Counted from the stretch's first letter, positions 1 to 8,756 are shown. The stretch is 64,000 bases of DNA from Paracoccaceae bacterium (GCA_013214575.1 JABSSD010000027.1:124001-188000); one strand, 5' to 3'. Notes: generated by a model not told the origin, from the letters alone. Made by a program: numbers and translations.

Positions 1-177
1 TGATAGAGAACCACGTCGCTGCAGGGGTTTGTTGTACGTGGCCCAGTTCGGAGTCTTCGAAATCGTCGGTGACCAGCTGCTCATGGCAGCCAGCTACCAT
101 GCTGGATTCCCGACATGAATCCCATCAAAGACGGTTTGTGCAACAAAGCCGGAGTAGCTCACAACAGTGGAAGAACG
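1..177. other. Unassigned left edge
   Basis: No gene can be supported here. One forward frame is open from the window edge to a stop at 116-118, so it could be the tail of a gene that starts outside the window, but its 38 residues match nothing I recognise. Confidence 0.3.
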
Positions 178-1629
178 TTATTGCAAATTCACCTTCTCAA
201 TATTGGGCAGCACCCATTTAAGGTCGAAATGATCTTGCGTAGGTCCGTAGAGACGGAAATAGCTGAACCAACCTTCTCCTGGATTTGTTGGGATCCAGTT
301 TTTCTCATTTCCCTTCGGCGCATTGGGACCAAAGTAGATGTCGACCGAACCATCTTCATTAATGTCCAAATCCATGCGCGATGATTTGTCTGCAATTTCT
401 TGCTCATTTTGGATCAAGTAACGAGTATCGTTGTGATAAACAGTTACCGACCAAAACCGTGTAGCCGGAGCATTCGCAGGGATGTTCAGCTTGTAGCTTT
501 TTGCTCCATCAAGCCAATCCCCGTTGCTGTCTTTGTATCCGCCAAGATACGCAGAACCGACCCCTGGCGTAGTGCTCTTCATGCCCTTTGACGACGTGAG
601 TGCTTCGTAGAACCAAGCCGCACGTTCATCCAATTCGAAATAGCCTGGCTGACGCTGGGAAATGCCAACGGCAATGGCGTTGCCCCATTTACTGCCTTCA
701 GCATAATGAGCCACATCCAATTCATTGTTCCAATCAAGCGCCTTGGTCATCGACTCTCCGACAAAGGCAGCTTCCCTTAGCAATGCAGCCATTTCAGGCG
801 TTGGCTCAAACGGCCTACCTTTTTCTATTCCTAGATCCTTCAAAAAGGCCATCATGAAACCATCGCGCTCATGCATGGGTTCTTGGTCAATGATCCAGGA
901 TAGGCGCTCCCAGTAAGCCAGACCCCTTGGCTGATTTGAACTCCATTCACGACCGCCTGGAGCCTCTATGACCGTTTCCCTGGGCGTTTCACGTTCAGCA
1001 TAGGGGTACAAACGAATGCCTGAAGACATTTCGGCTTTGCGTTTGGGATCAACCTCTAAAATACGAAGCAGTACGAAAGCGTTGTTATTGACAGACCGAA
1101 GCACTCTGTAACCCATGGTGTCATTGGGTTCTTTCTGGTCAGGGCCCAAAAACAAAAACTTGCCGCCCTTGCCCTTATTGGGCCCAGGAATGCCCAAATC
1201 CACCACCGGGCGTTGCCACATGTCCTGCAAAAAACCGGCCGCAGCACCTGGTGGCACCTCGAGTACCCATGTGTCTTCGGCAAGATTCATCCACGACACA
1301 AGATAATCCGTGGTCGCATTGGCCGTGATCCCGAAAGACAAATCCTCGTAGCTGTTCAAACGTATGAACTGGCCGTATTCCATATTCAAATTTGCTTTGA
1401 AGGTGAAAACAAAATCAGCCATCGAGACGATGGGTAGCGCCCAAATGTAAGCTTGCGTTGCACGGTGGAAACGACGTGCTTCACGCAATATGTCTGTTGT
1501 TTCTTGCGTTGGGAAACTGTTTACAAATTCAAGCTTTCCTACCCTAGTTTCATATTCTGTCTTTACAGGATCTGCATACGAAGTCGTCGCAACCAATACA
1601 ACAACCAAGCTAGCCAACAATGTTTTCAT
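178..1629 (-). CDS. DUF1254/DUF1214 periplasmic protein (first copy)
   Basis: A 483-residue protein with a clear Sec signal peptide (hydrophobic stretch ending SYA-DP near residue 20). It has the layout of the DUF1254-DUF1214 family: an N-terminal DUF1254 half with repeated aromatic and NNN-type motifs, and a C-terminal DUF1214 half containing FWSVTVY and a VDIYFGP-type strand. The biochemical function of this family is not established. The start overlaps the stop of the preceding small membrane protein by 4 bases (ATGA), so the two are probably translationally coupled. It is the last gene of a three-gene operon that also holds a second DUF1254 paralogue. Confidence 0.85.
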   Translation of the reverse strand: MKTLLASLVVVLVATTSYADPVKTEYETRVGKLEFVNSFPTQETTDILREARRFHRATQAYIWALPIVSMADFVFTFKANLNMEYGQFIRLNSYEDLSFGITANATTDYLVSWMNLAEDTWVLEVPPGAAAGFLQDMWQRPVVDLGIPGPNKGKGGKFLFLGPDQKEPNDTMGYRVLRSVNNNAFVLLRILEVDPKRKAEMSSGIRLYPYAERETPRETVIEAPGGREWSSNQPRGLAYWERLSWIIDQEPMHERDGFMMAFLKDLGIEKGRPFEPTPEMAALLREAAFVGESMTKALDWNNELDVAHYAEGSKWGNAIAVGISQRQPGYFELDERAAWFYEALTSSKGMKSTTPGVGSAYLGGYKDSNGDWLDGAKSYKLNIPANAPATRFWSVTVYHNDTRYLIQNEQEIADKSSRMDLDINEDGSVDIYFGPNAPKGNEKNWIPTNPGEGWFSYFRLYGPTQDHFDLKWVLPNIEKVNLQ

Positions 1630-2048
1630 TTGCTTTCTCCAGATTCATCATTTCCGCCAGCACAATACAAAGTAAGTCCCAATCCAATAACTGCAGACAA
1701 CCAAAGTACACCTTTCATGGCAATTGCACCTACATCATCATAAGGTTGGTCCAATATTCTTGTGACCCCTCGTAAATGAGCTTCAAAGTGACTAAAAAAA
1801 GTAGGAGTCATCATTCCAATCATATATGCCCACGCAGCAGCCATAACCATTCCTGCCCTAGGCGATCTCTTAAACCACAAGACCGCAGCAATAATCAAAA
1901 AGGCGCCTGATATATAATCTTCAATAATTGTCGTTGCATGAACGCCCCAATAGGCAAACCCTCGACGCAACGTCTCGGCTACTATCAAAATCGCACCCAT
2001 CAAATACGATGCATGGAATATTCCTGTCACTAATTTATCTTTTTTCAT
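1626..2048 (-). CDS. Small four-helix membrane protein
   Basis: A 140-residue protein with about four hydrophobic segments (near residues 8-25, 45-60, 67-85 and 110-130) and a polar, acidic C-terminus. I do not recognise the family. It sits between two DUF1254 genes, reads in the same direction and shares a 4-base overlap with the downstream one, so it is probably co-expressed and may act at the membrane with those secreted proteins. That link is inferred from gene order only. Confidence 0.7.
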   Translation of the reverse strand: MKKDKLVTGIFHASYLMGAILIVAETLRRGFAYWGVHATTIIEDYISGAFLIIAAVLWFKRSPRAGMVMAAAWAYMIGMMTPTFFSHFEAHLRGVTRILDQPYDDVGAIAMKGVLWLSAVIGLGLTLYCAGGNDESGESK

Positions 2049-2089
2049 TTGTTTTCCCAGGACTTCTTAATGCTGTCCATTTTTATGCA

Positions 2090-2123
2090 GAGCCATGCCC
2101 CACCAACATTAGGGGCATGGCTC
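2090..2123 (-). terminator. Strong hairpin between operon genes
   Basis: Arms GAGCCATGCCCC and GGGGCATGGCTC form a perfect 12-bp stem with a 10-nt loop, just after the stop of the 2143-3624 gene. The following bases are not a clean T run, so it may be an intercistronic stabilising or attenuating hairpin and not a full terminator. Confidence 0.5.
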
Positions 2124-2142
2124 AAAGATCAACAACCGTCGA

Positions 2143-3624
2143 TCACTTCAGCTTCACGAGATCGTCCGGCTTCCAGGTCTGGTCGAAGAATTCGACGCCA
2201 CTGCCATAGATGCGCAGACCTGCAAGAAAGTGCCTACCCGAGAGGGTCTGAATCCAGTTGGATTCCGGGGCACCCTCCGGTTTGGTGGGCCCAAAGTAGA
2301 GGTCAACGGACCCGTCCTTGTTCTTGGCTAGGTTGTCGAAGCCATTCTTGCCGGGAAACCGCTGAGAGGTTTCTGGCATCGTCCCATCAGTAATGTTGTA
2401 GATGGTAACAGCCCAAAACAACTTGGCCGGAATGCCGGCTGGCAGGTGGAGTTTGTAGTTGTTGCTGCCGTGCAGTATCTCGCCGTCTGCATCCCTGATT
2501 GCGGCGGGATATTTGGAGCCGTTATTGATGGTGCGCATGACCATACCCGGCGCAGAGGAATAGGCGACCTGGAAGAACTTGGCGCGCTCCACAACATCCA
2601 GGTAAGTGTCCTGCATCCATTCTGACGTTGCGCCTGCCCAAAGGCGCCCCCACTGGCGATCTTTGTAATAGAGGTCGCGCTGGTCGGATCGACCCGCCTT
2701 GCGCTCTGCCAAGAGCATTCTTGGCGCGATCAGTACCGCTCGCTCCAACTGCGTTTTCTGTCTCGCTGTTGGAGAGAAGGGTTTTCCTTTGATGATACCG
2801 ATGGCGGCAAGCACACCACGGAGCTCGGGGGGGATGGCCGCATAAGGCTCATGGTCAACAAACGCCTTGAGTTTGGTCCAAAAAGCAAAATCGGTTGGGT
2901 ACATCATATTGATGCGCTTGCCCGAACCATCGGCGAACAGCATCGGTTTGATGTTTTTTTCTTCTTCCCACAGTGGATAAATGCGAGTGCGTTCTCCGAC
3001 TTCTATGGCAGGACCTGGAATGAGCCCATCCTCTCCACCCGGCATCACCATTCGGAAAAACAACATGACGCCATAGGTGCGGGACGTGTAGGTGTAATAT
3101 CCATCCGGGACTGGTCCTTGATAATTAGGAGGCAGCAGCAGGAAAAGGCCACCTTTAGCTCGGTCGGGCCCAATCGCTCCAACATCTACGATTGTGCGCT
3201 GGAAGAAGTCGGTGAACATGCCGATAACACCAGCAGGTGCGGCGACAACCAATGGACCGGTTTCCTTGAGGTCCAGAAAGGACATGGCATACATGATGTC
3301 CGCGTTGGGTGTTGGCACCCAAGTCTTCGCGCTCATCCGGTTCTTCCACATCGTTACAACGTTGTAGCCCGCGCCAAACGTCTTCTGGGCACCGTCTCGC
3401 ATCCCGATGGTATTCAATGCCGGTAGCATGGTCATGTAGGCTTGTATCGCCATGTTGTAGTAAAGCGCGTCACGCAGCTCTGCCGCTTCACTGTCGCTTG
3501 GCCAATTGCCGTCATAGTGCAGACGCACAGCCGGCGAATTTATTTCTTGTGCCTGTGCCTGAATGCCTCCCAAAACAGCGGCAACACAACCGACGGCAAG
3601 CATGGTGTTCAGTATTTTTTTCAT
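2143..3624 (-). CDS. DUF1254/DUF1214 periplasmic protein (second copy)
   Basis: A 493-residue secreted protein with a Sec signal peptide (cleavage plausibly after IQAQA near residue 25), an N-terminal DUF1254 half and a C-terminal DUF1214 half (FWAVTIYN, VDLYFGP). It is clearly related to the 178-1629 product but diverged, so this is an old paralogue pair and not a recent duplication. It is the first gene of the operon. The family role is unknown. A strong hairpin follows its stop codon and may set the level of the two downstream genes. Confidence 0.85.
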   Translation of the reverse strand: MKKILNTMLAVGCVAAVLGGIQAQAQEINSPAVRLHYDGNWPSDSEAAELRDALYYNMAIQAYMTMLPALNTIGMRDGAQKTFGAGYNVVTMWKNRMSAKTWVPTPNADIMYAMSFLDLKETGPLVVAAPAGVIGMFTDFFQRTIVDVGAIGPDRAKGGLFLLLPPNYQGPVPDGYYTYTSRTYGVMLFFRMVMPGGEDGLIPGPAIEVGERTRIYPLWEEEKNIKPMLFADGSGKRINMMYPTDFAFWTKLKAFVDHEPYAAIPPELRGVLAAIGIIKGKPFSPTARQKTQLERAVLIAPRMLLAERKAGRSDQRDLYYKDRQWGRLWAGATSEWMQDTYLDVVERAKFFQVAYSSAPGMVMRTINNGSKYPAAIRDADGEILHGSNNYKLHLPAGIPAKLFWAVTIYNITDGTMPETSQRFPGKNGFDNLAKNKDGSVDLYFGPTKPEGAPESNWIQTLSGRHFLAGLRIYGSGVEFFDQTWKPDDLVKLK

Positions 3625-3649
3625 CGTATTCTCTCATCTTGCTTTGACG

Positions 3650-3997
3650 TTAAGCACCAACGCGGCGCCAATAATGCGCCTTGCTTTGCTTCCACCTGAG
3701 CTTTTGGGCCTCGATTACAGCCTGATACTCCCATGGCATCAGCTCGTTGATACGGCTGACGGGATGGCCTTGGATGCGGCCCAGCGTGACGGGACGCACG
3801 GCGCGTTCTGTGATGATGGCCCAATAACAGACAGTTTCAAGGTCGATATGGAACACAGTGCGGTGGTGGATTTCGGGCGAAGTCTGCGAGCAGATGACGA
3901 GGCCGTTCTTGCGCACCGCAGCGAAATACCTAATCGAACCTTTAGTGATTAATGCTGCGCCATGCAGATTTTGACAGCAAGGGCGGTTTCCAGTCAT
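3650..3997 (-). pseudogene. IS66-type transposase C-terminal remnant
   Basis: The only recognisable part is a stretch reading GRIQGHPVSRINELMPWEYQ near residues 79-98, which resembles the C-terminal tail of IS66-family transposases (ARI..HP.SRI.ELLPW.). The upstream residues do not fit the family, and no IS66 core domain or TnpA/TnpB gene is nearby, so this is a decayed fragment. It could be chance similarity, since only about 20 residues carry the signal. Confidence 0.45.
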
Positions 3998-4492
3998 TCG
4001 CTACGCGCTGAACAAACGGCTGTTGTGCGGGCGTACCCGCCGGTCGCCTCAGACAGAAGTGACAAGTCCGACCCACAGCCGACCATGGCAAGTATCCAGC
4101 CAACGGCGGCTCAAAAGCCGATAGACGACGCCATTCTCATTGCAGGCGGTGAGAAACATTGCGCCGTTTTTGGTTCTACAAAGCCAAATAAGTCACAGCT
4201 CGTAACCTACAGTTAGATATTTTTCGCTAGGTAATTTTCTAGGAGGCGATTTGACACCGCTTGGATTGCGACCCGCACCCAAGCGTCTCAAGGAGAAATT
4301 TTCCGTAAAACGAAGAGGATCTATTAACAGTGGCACATCTTTGGACATCAGGCAGCGCACCATTCTTGGTTTGGGATAGCCGTTTCAGGCACTCCGAAAA
4401 AACTCCGGTGTTTCCCAATGGGTTTTCGAAGGCAAAGACATGACCTTCGAGAACAAAATTCGGTTGCTAAGTGCCATTGAGAGGGTCTGGGA
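3998..4492. other. Decayed intergenic DNA
   Basis: No intact gene is visible. One forward frame (4431-4497) gives a protein-like segment FEGKDMTFENKIRLLSAIE that ends in a stop just before the Hint-domain gene, in another frame, so a degraded 5-prime portion of a longer ancestral gene is possible. Confidence 0.3.
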
Positions 4493-5665
4493 TTGGTAGT
4501 TTTAGTTTTCTCCGGAGACCAAATTGGCGCGCAGTTCTCTATGGAAGAGGACAATAATGTCGATGTCGATTGGAGTATAGGTGAAACACCATTCCTGGCG
4601 ACTGACATTGTGCGGATCGAGATCAAGGATTCCCACGTCGACGCCAATGGCGAGTTTGATGGAGACGAGGTCTGGTTCCAATCCTTCACTGTAGAACGCG
4701 ACGGTGAAATCCATGAATTCGGAGTCGATGGCGGCTCCAAAATCAAGGAAAGCGGTGATGGTTCAAATGTTGAACAGGGCGATTCCTATTTCGTTCTAAA
4801 TGATAGCGTTTCCCCTCCTTCGTCTGGACCATTCGCTGGGTTAGACGAGCAGACCTATCTGTTTTCGTCTGATGTTCACTTCGACGGCGGGCCGAACACC
4901 TACATGTTGGGTCGCATTCAGGATTATGACTTCAACGAAGACACAGATACCATTGATCCTGGTGAGGCTGGAAACGCCAACTTTAACGTACAGTCTGCAA
5001 TGGCTGTCTGTTTTCACGCGGGAACAAAGATTGCGACCCCAGACGGTGACGTTTTTGTGGAAACACTCAAGCCGGGCGATTTGGTAATAACAGCGGACCA
5101 TGGGCCGCAACCAATAGTCTGGATCGGCAGCACCTCTCATCGCTGGTCAAGCGCGGAAAACCAGCAGAAACCATTTATTTTCCCGGTCGGCGCTTTAGGG
5201 GCTGGGCTCCCAAAACGAGACTTAGTTGTTTCGCCCCAGCACCGCATGTTGCTGCCTGTTGAAAGTCAAAAGGGCGGAGGGTTGGCACCCGCAAAAGGAA
5301 TGACAGGCCTGCAAGGCGTCCGGCAATTGCATGGAAGACGTTTTGCGGAGTACATTCACCTGTTGTTTGAACAGCACGAGATTATTTTCGCTGAAGGAGC
5401 TCCCAGTGAAAGTTTTTTCCCCGGCCCCATGGCGATGCGCAATTTGTCTGCTGAAAATGTAAAGCAAGTTCGGCAGGTCATCACGGAACCGAGTTCCAAA
5501 CTGGGCCTGGGTGATTTCAAGCCCGCGCGACCGTTCCTGACTGTCAAACAGGCCCAATTGCTAATCACCAAAACAAATCAATGCTGGACGCATGCGGGTC
5601 TGCAAACCATGGGACTTCCCCTTGACCGCGTTACTATGAGAGAAAATGAACTGGTCTATATTTAA
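4493..5665 (+). CDS. Hint-domain (hedgehog/intein-like) protein
   Basis: A 390-residue acidic protein. The N-terminal 165 residues are rich in Asp, Glu and Gly and look like a secreted or calcium-binding type region. A Hint_2 domain starts at Cys173 (AVCFHAGTKIATPDG), continues through VETLKPGDLVITADHG and holds the family-typical VVSPQHRMLLP. Such proteins are frequent in Roseobacters; Hint domains in general can self-cleave at the first Cys, but that is not shown for this group. The reading frame opens only at 4481, so the start is TTG 4493 (weakly supported by GAGAGGG upstream) or ATG 4541. The lack of a signal peptide and a protein-like stretch upstream in other frames suggest 5-prime truncation. 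Confidence 0.65.
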   Translation: MVVLVFSGDQIGAQFSMEEDNNVDVDWSIGETPFLATDIVRIEIKDSHVDANGEFDGDEVWFQSFTVERDGEIHEFGVDGGSKIKESGDGSNVEQGDSYFVLNDSVSPPSSGPFAGLDEQTYLFSSDVHFDGGPNTYMLGRIQDYDFNEDTDTIDPGEAGNANFNVQSAMAVCFHAGTKIATPDGDVFVETLKPGDLVITADHGPQPIVWIGSTSHRWSSAENQQKPFIFPVGALGAGLPKRDLVVSPQHRMLLPVESQKGGGLAPAKGMTGLQGVRQLHGRRFAEYIHLLFEQHEIIFAEGAPSESFFPGPMAMRNLSAENVKQVRQVITEPSSKLGLGDFKPARPFLTVKQAQLLITKTNQCWTHAGLQTMGLPLDRVTMRENELVYI

Positions 5666-5700
5666 GTGAGCAGCCCCACTTGAGTGGTCCAATTTGAAAG

Positions 5701-6482
5701 TTAGTGCATGGTTGGCCTTTGGTCCACCGGTATGATGGCCTCTGGCGCCGGTGGGCGGTAGGCGTTGTGGACGAGCCGGTCGAGGATGGCATCTGCGATG
5801 GTTGGCTCACCAATCACATCATGCCATGCGTCGATGGGGAGTTGGCTGGTGATGAGGGTTGACCCAGCCTCATACCTATCCTCAACGATTTCCATCAGAT
5901 CCCTGCGTTGAGCTGCATTTAGCCGGTCCGGCCCCCAGTCATCAAGGATCAGCAGGTTGGTTTTTGTCAGGCTTCGGAACAGGCGCGGAAAGCGACCGTC
6001 ACCGTGGGCCAGTTCCAGTTCATCAAACAACCGCGGCAGGCGTTTGTAGAGTACGGTTGTTCCCGACCGGCAGGCAGATTGTGCCAGCGCACAGGCACGC
6101 CATGTTTTGCCCATACCACAGGGGCCGGCTCTTCTCGGCGATGCAAAGCATCGCCTGTCAGGCAGTGGATCATCAGGTTGCGTCTGTCCCTGATCCACTT
6201 CCAGGTCAGCAGTTTTTGGAACAGCGCTTTGTCGAGATTACGCCGTGAGCGGTAATCCACATCCTCGGGGGACGCGCCCACATGGCGCAGCTTTGCGCTA
6301 CGCATCCGGCTTTCAAAGCGCCTGGTCTCGCGGCTGGCCGTCTCTCGATCAATGAGCAGGCCAAGCCATTCGGCATGGCTGAGCGAGGCGGTACCATCCT
6401 GCGTTTCCAGCTCAGTAAAGGCCTCGGCCATACCGTAGAACTTCAGGGCTTTGAGTTGATCCAGTGTTGGGTGAGTAAGCAT
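5701..6482 (-). pseudogene. istB: IS21 helper ATPase IstB, interrupted
   Basis: IstB is the AAA+ ATPase that assists the IS21 transposase. The N-terminal part (from ATG 6482) reads normally to RNLMI, then meets a palindromic element at about 6128-6168. The rest, in another frame, resumes at AGPCGMGKTW (Walker A) and continues through LLILDDWG (Walker B), ending VHNAYR. Deleting 38 bases at the junction joins NLMI directly to AGPCGMGKTW in one frame. The final residues after HNAYR do not match the family, so the 3-prime end is also damaged. Confidence 0.85.
6128..6168 (+). repeat. Palindromic element copy 1 (in istB)
   Basis: Core hairpin GGCGATGC-AAA-GCATCGCC has a perfect 8-bp stem, with conserved flanks TTCTC on the left and CTGTCAGGCAGTGGAT on the right. 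The copy lies exactly between the NLMI and GPCGMGKT codons of istB and shifts the frame. Confidence 0.85.
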
Positions 6483-6494
6483 ATTCTATCCTCT

Positions 6495-8076
6495 TCAATG
6501 AAAGTACCCGGCGCCACGGATGTTGGACTGAGTGATCGCAGGACCGTCCGTGGCGGGCGCGCGGCGCTGGCGGTCAAGACCATTTTTCAAAATGGAATTC
6601 AGAGATGTGAATGAGTAGGCATTGAGTTTGGCGGCACGCGCACAAGCATGTTCGAGGCGGTCCGTACCGAAGGTTTTTGCAAGCCGAAGAACACCCATGC
6701 AGGTTCGATATCCCTGCTCGGGATGCTTACGTTTCCGCATAATTACTTCGACGAAGGCCTCAGTGTTTGGCCCAACCCGCGCGGCCTTCAGGCGCATTTT
6801 CTCGGGCGTCCAATCTTCGTGGAACCTGTGATGCGCGGGCATGTGGTCACCCCTCTTGGCAGATTGCTGCGCAATCTCCTGCCGGGCAGTGGATGGGTGG
6901 AATGCTGGCGATTGCCCGACGTGCGGACGTGTGAGGCCACGCGTTGCCCTTTAAAATAGACCTCCACGGTTCGCGCGGTGATCCTGGCCCAGAGTTTTTG
7001 CTTCAGCAACTGATAGGCACTGAGTAATAGTGACGGCCAATGTCGACGTGGTAATCCAGCCCTGCGCGGCACTGTTTCCACTCGGCATAAACATAGGGTT
7101 CAACGGGCAATGCCTTGAGCGCTGGCCTGTCCAGCTGCTCAAATAGGGCCCGGCGACTGGCCCCCAAATGGCGGGTGACTTTGCCATTCAACTGATCGAG
7201 AAATGGCCGGATCGCGGCATTGAGTTCATCCAGACTGAAGAACCGCTGGTTCCGAAGGCGCGCCATGATCCACCGCTCAGCCAACAGCACCGTACCCTCG
7301 ACCTTGGCCTTGTCTTTTGGTCGATGGGGCCGCGCGGGCACGATGGCAGTGCCGTAGTGGGCAGCCATATCAGCGTAGGTGCGGTTGATTGCCGGATCAT
7401 AGAAACAGGCCTTCGTCACGCCGGCTTTCAGGTTATCGGAGACGACCTGCGCGGGCACCCCGCCGAAGAACTCAAACGCTCGTGCATGAGCCGATATCCA
7501 GTCGGGCAGGTTCTGCGACCAACTCGCTTCGACGTAAGTGTAATTCGACGCACCAAGCGTGGCGACAAAGAGCTGAGCCGTGCGCACTTCGCCCGTTTTG
7601 GGGCAGACCACATCAAAAGTGGCACCGGCATAATCAACAAACAGCCGTTCGCCCGCCGGGTGACGCTGCCGCATCACCGGCGATAGCTTGCCTTCCCAGC
7701 GAGTGTAGAGTTCGCAATATCGGCTGTAGCCATAGCCATTCGGATGAACGGTTCGATACTTGTCCCACAACAGCGAAAGAGTAACCCCTTTCCGGCGTAG
7801 CTCGGCATGCACATAGGCCCAGTCAGGTTGTGGTATAGCCCCAAGATCATCGCCCTTCCTCAGAGGGAAAAGGTGTGTCTCAAGGTCAACGTCGCTGAGG
7901 TCCGCAGAGAGAGGCCAGGCCAAACCGGCCCGATCGGCGCGGCTCAGATATTCCCGCAGGGTTGTACGCCCCACAGATAAACTGGAAGCCATTTCCCTCG
8001 TTGACATGCCACTCGCACGAAGCCGCAAGGCCTCTCGTATTGTCCGCATCGGCGCTCTCTTCATAAGGGGTCTCAT
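6495..8076 (-). pseudogene. istA: IS21 transposase IstA, multiply frameshifted
   Basis: IstA is the DDE transposase of IS21. The N-terminal helix-turn-helix (ASGMSTREMASSLSVGRTT) and rve core (FVDYAGATFD, VVSDNLKAGV, KAKVEGTV) are intact from ATG 8076 to about 7006. There a missing base turns SVPYQLLKQ into SVPISC-stop. The next frame continues to about 6894, where a palindromic element breaks it again. The C-terminal part (MPAHHRFHEDWTPE to 6495) is in a third state. Two independent lesions in one gene make a simple sequencing error unlikely for both. Confidence 0.85.
6850..6893 (+). repeat. Palindromic element copy 2 (in istA)
   Basis: Core GG-C-AGATTGC-TGC-GCAATCTCC pairs over 9 bp with one bulged base; flanks are CCCCTCTT and CTGCCGGGCAGTGGAT. 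Removing 41 or 44 bases here rejoins the istA C-terminal frame just before HMPAHHRFHEDW. Confidence 0.85.
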
Positions 8077-8299
8077 CGTTCAAAAAGAAAGACAGGCTAC
8101 CCCGCGTCACGGGCGCTTCAACACAACACAAAACAGGCCAGAGAGGGGTGGGCGGATGGCCCGGAATCCCCGGGCGGATCAGATCGGAATGGGTGGGCGG
8201 ATGTTATCGGTACAGGTGGGCGGATCATCCCGGAATGCGCATACAGCCCGCTTCTGAGTGACGAGAACGAGCACATCGCTGATCTTCTGGTTGGGCTGA

Positions 8300-8338
8300 C
8301 CACTGCCTGACAGGGCATTGAAAATGCCCGAGAGGGGG
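8300..8338 (-). repeat. Palindromic element copy 3 (in IS3 orfB)
   Basis: On the minus strand the core is GGGCATT-TTC-AATGCCC, a perfect 7-bp stem, with flanks CCCCTCTC and CTGTCAGGCAGTGG. It lies between LVGLT and ARKTRGFG of the transposase. Confidence 0.85.
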
Positions 8339-8425
8339 ACGCCCGGAAGACCCGGGGCTTTGGACTATGTTTACTGCATCTACGCAACGTGAAGGGCCAT
8401 CCGTGGAACCACAAACGCGTTTGTC

Positions 8426-8467
8426 CCACTGGCTGACAGGTGAATGCGAAGCAATCACCGAGAAGCG
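8426..8467 (-). repeat. Palindromic element copy 4 (in IS3 orfB)
   Basis: Minus-strand core GGTGATTGC-TTC-GCATTCACC pairs over 9 positions with one mismatch; flanks CTTCTC and CTGTCAGCCAGTGG. It lies between NHKRV and IYCELELNLR. Confidence 0.8.
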
Positions 8468-8497
8468 CATCTACTGCGAATTGGAACTGAACCTGCG

Positions 8498-8538
8498 CCC
8501 CTATCGGGACATTGCGATGCGATGCCCTGTCGGGTGAC
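8498..8538 (+). repeat. Palindromic element copy 5 (in IS3 orfB)
   Basis: Core GGGACATTGC-GAT-GCGATGCCC pairs with one bulged A and a G-T pair; flanks CCCCTATC and CTGTCGGGTGAC. It lies between ELELNLR and IKPRKRLKR. Confidence 0.8.
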
Positions 8539-8649
8539 AATCAAGCCCCGAAAGCGGTTGAAACGAGACAAGCCCGACGCGTTGGCGGTGCCTGAGAAGC
8601 CAAATGGAGGCACAGGACTTTGCCACGCAATGGCTCTGGACATACAACA

Positions 8650-8694
8650 CCCCCTCTCGGGACATTGCTACGCAATACCCTGCCGGGCAGCGGA
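8650..8694 (+). repeat. Palindromic element copy 6 (in IS3 orfB)
   Basis: Core GGGACATTGC-TAC-GCAATACCC; flanks CCCCTCTC and CTGCCGGGCAGCGGAT. It lies between QWLWTYNT and RPNMGIGG. Confidence 0.85.
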
Positions 8695-8756
8695 TCCGCC
8701 CGAATATGGGCATCGGCGGCACCACACCCGCCATGAAACTGAAAATGGCCGCGTAA

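Larger units (their letters stand above)
5687..8225 (-). mobile_element. Dead IS21-family element
   Basis: Contains istA and istB in the usual order. The left end carries four copies of GGGCGGAT, three of them as GTGGGCGGAT, starting near 8148, 8172, 8193 and 8216 and spaced about 22 bp, as expected for the multiple terminal sites of IS21 elements. No matching repeat was found at the istB end, and istB lacks its usual C-terminal tail, so the right end is probably lost. Both genes carry a short palindromic insertion and istA also has a 1-nt deletion, so the element cannot move by itself. Confidence 0.8.
8248..8756 (+). pseudogene. IS3-family OrfB transposase remnant with four insertions
   Basis: Successive pieces of one OrfB can be read in order: LLSDENEHIADLLVGLT, ARKTRGFGLCLLHLRNVKG and HPWNHKRV, IYCELELNLR, IKPRKRLKRDKPDALAVPEK, then EAQDFATQWLWTYNT and RPNMGIGGTTPAMKLKMAA-stop. 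The middle of the gene (the DDE region) is deleted after PEK. At four of the junctions sits a copy of the palindromic element, at 8300, 8426, 8498 and 8650. The probable right terminal repeat (AAAAATGGGGGA) follows at about 8779. Confidence 0.85.

Noticed and set aside
4000-4060. Plus-strand IS66 fragment (VIRYALNKR)
   Set aside because: Nine residues only and in the opposite orientation to the other IS66-like remnant; chance match likely.
5701-8076. Frameshifts in istA and istB as sequencing errors
   Set aside because: Two of the three lesions are insertions of a repeat found elsewhere; only the single missing base near 7006 could be an error.
8300-8694. CRISPR array
   Set aside because: Copies differ in their cores, occur in both orientations and are separated by transposase codons of irregular length, without uniform spacers or cas genes.
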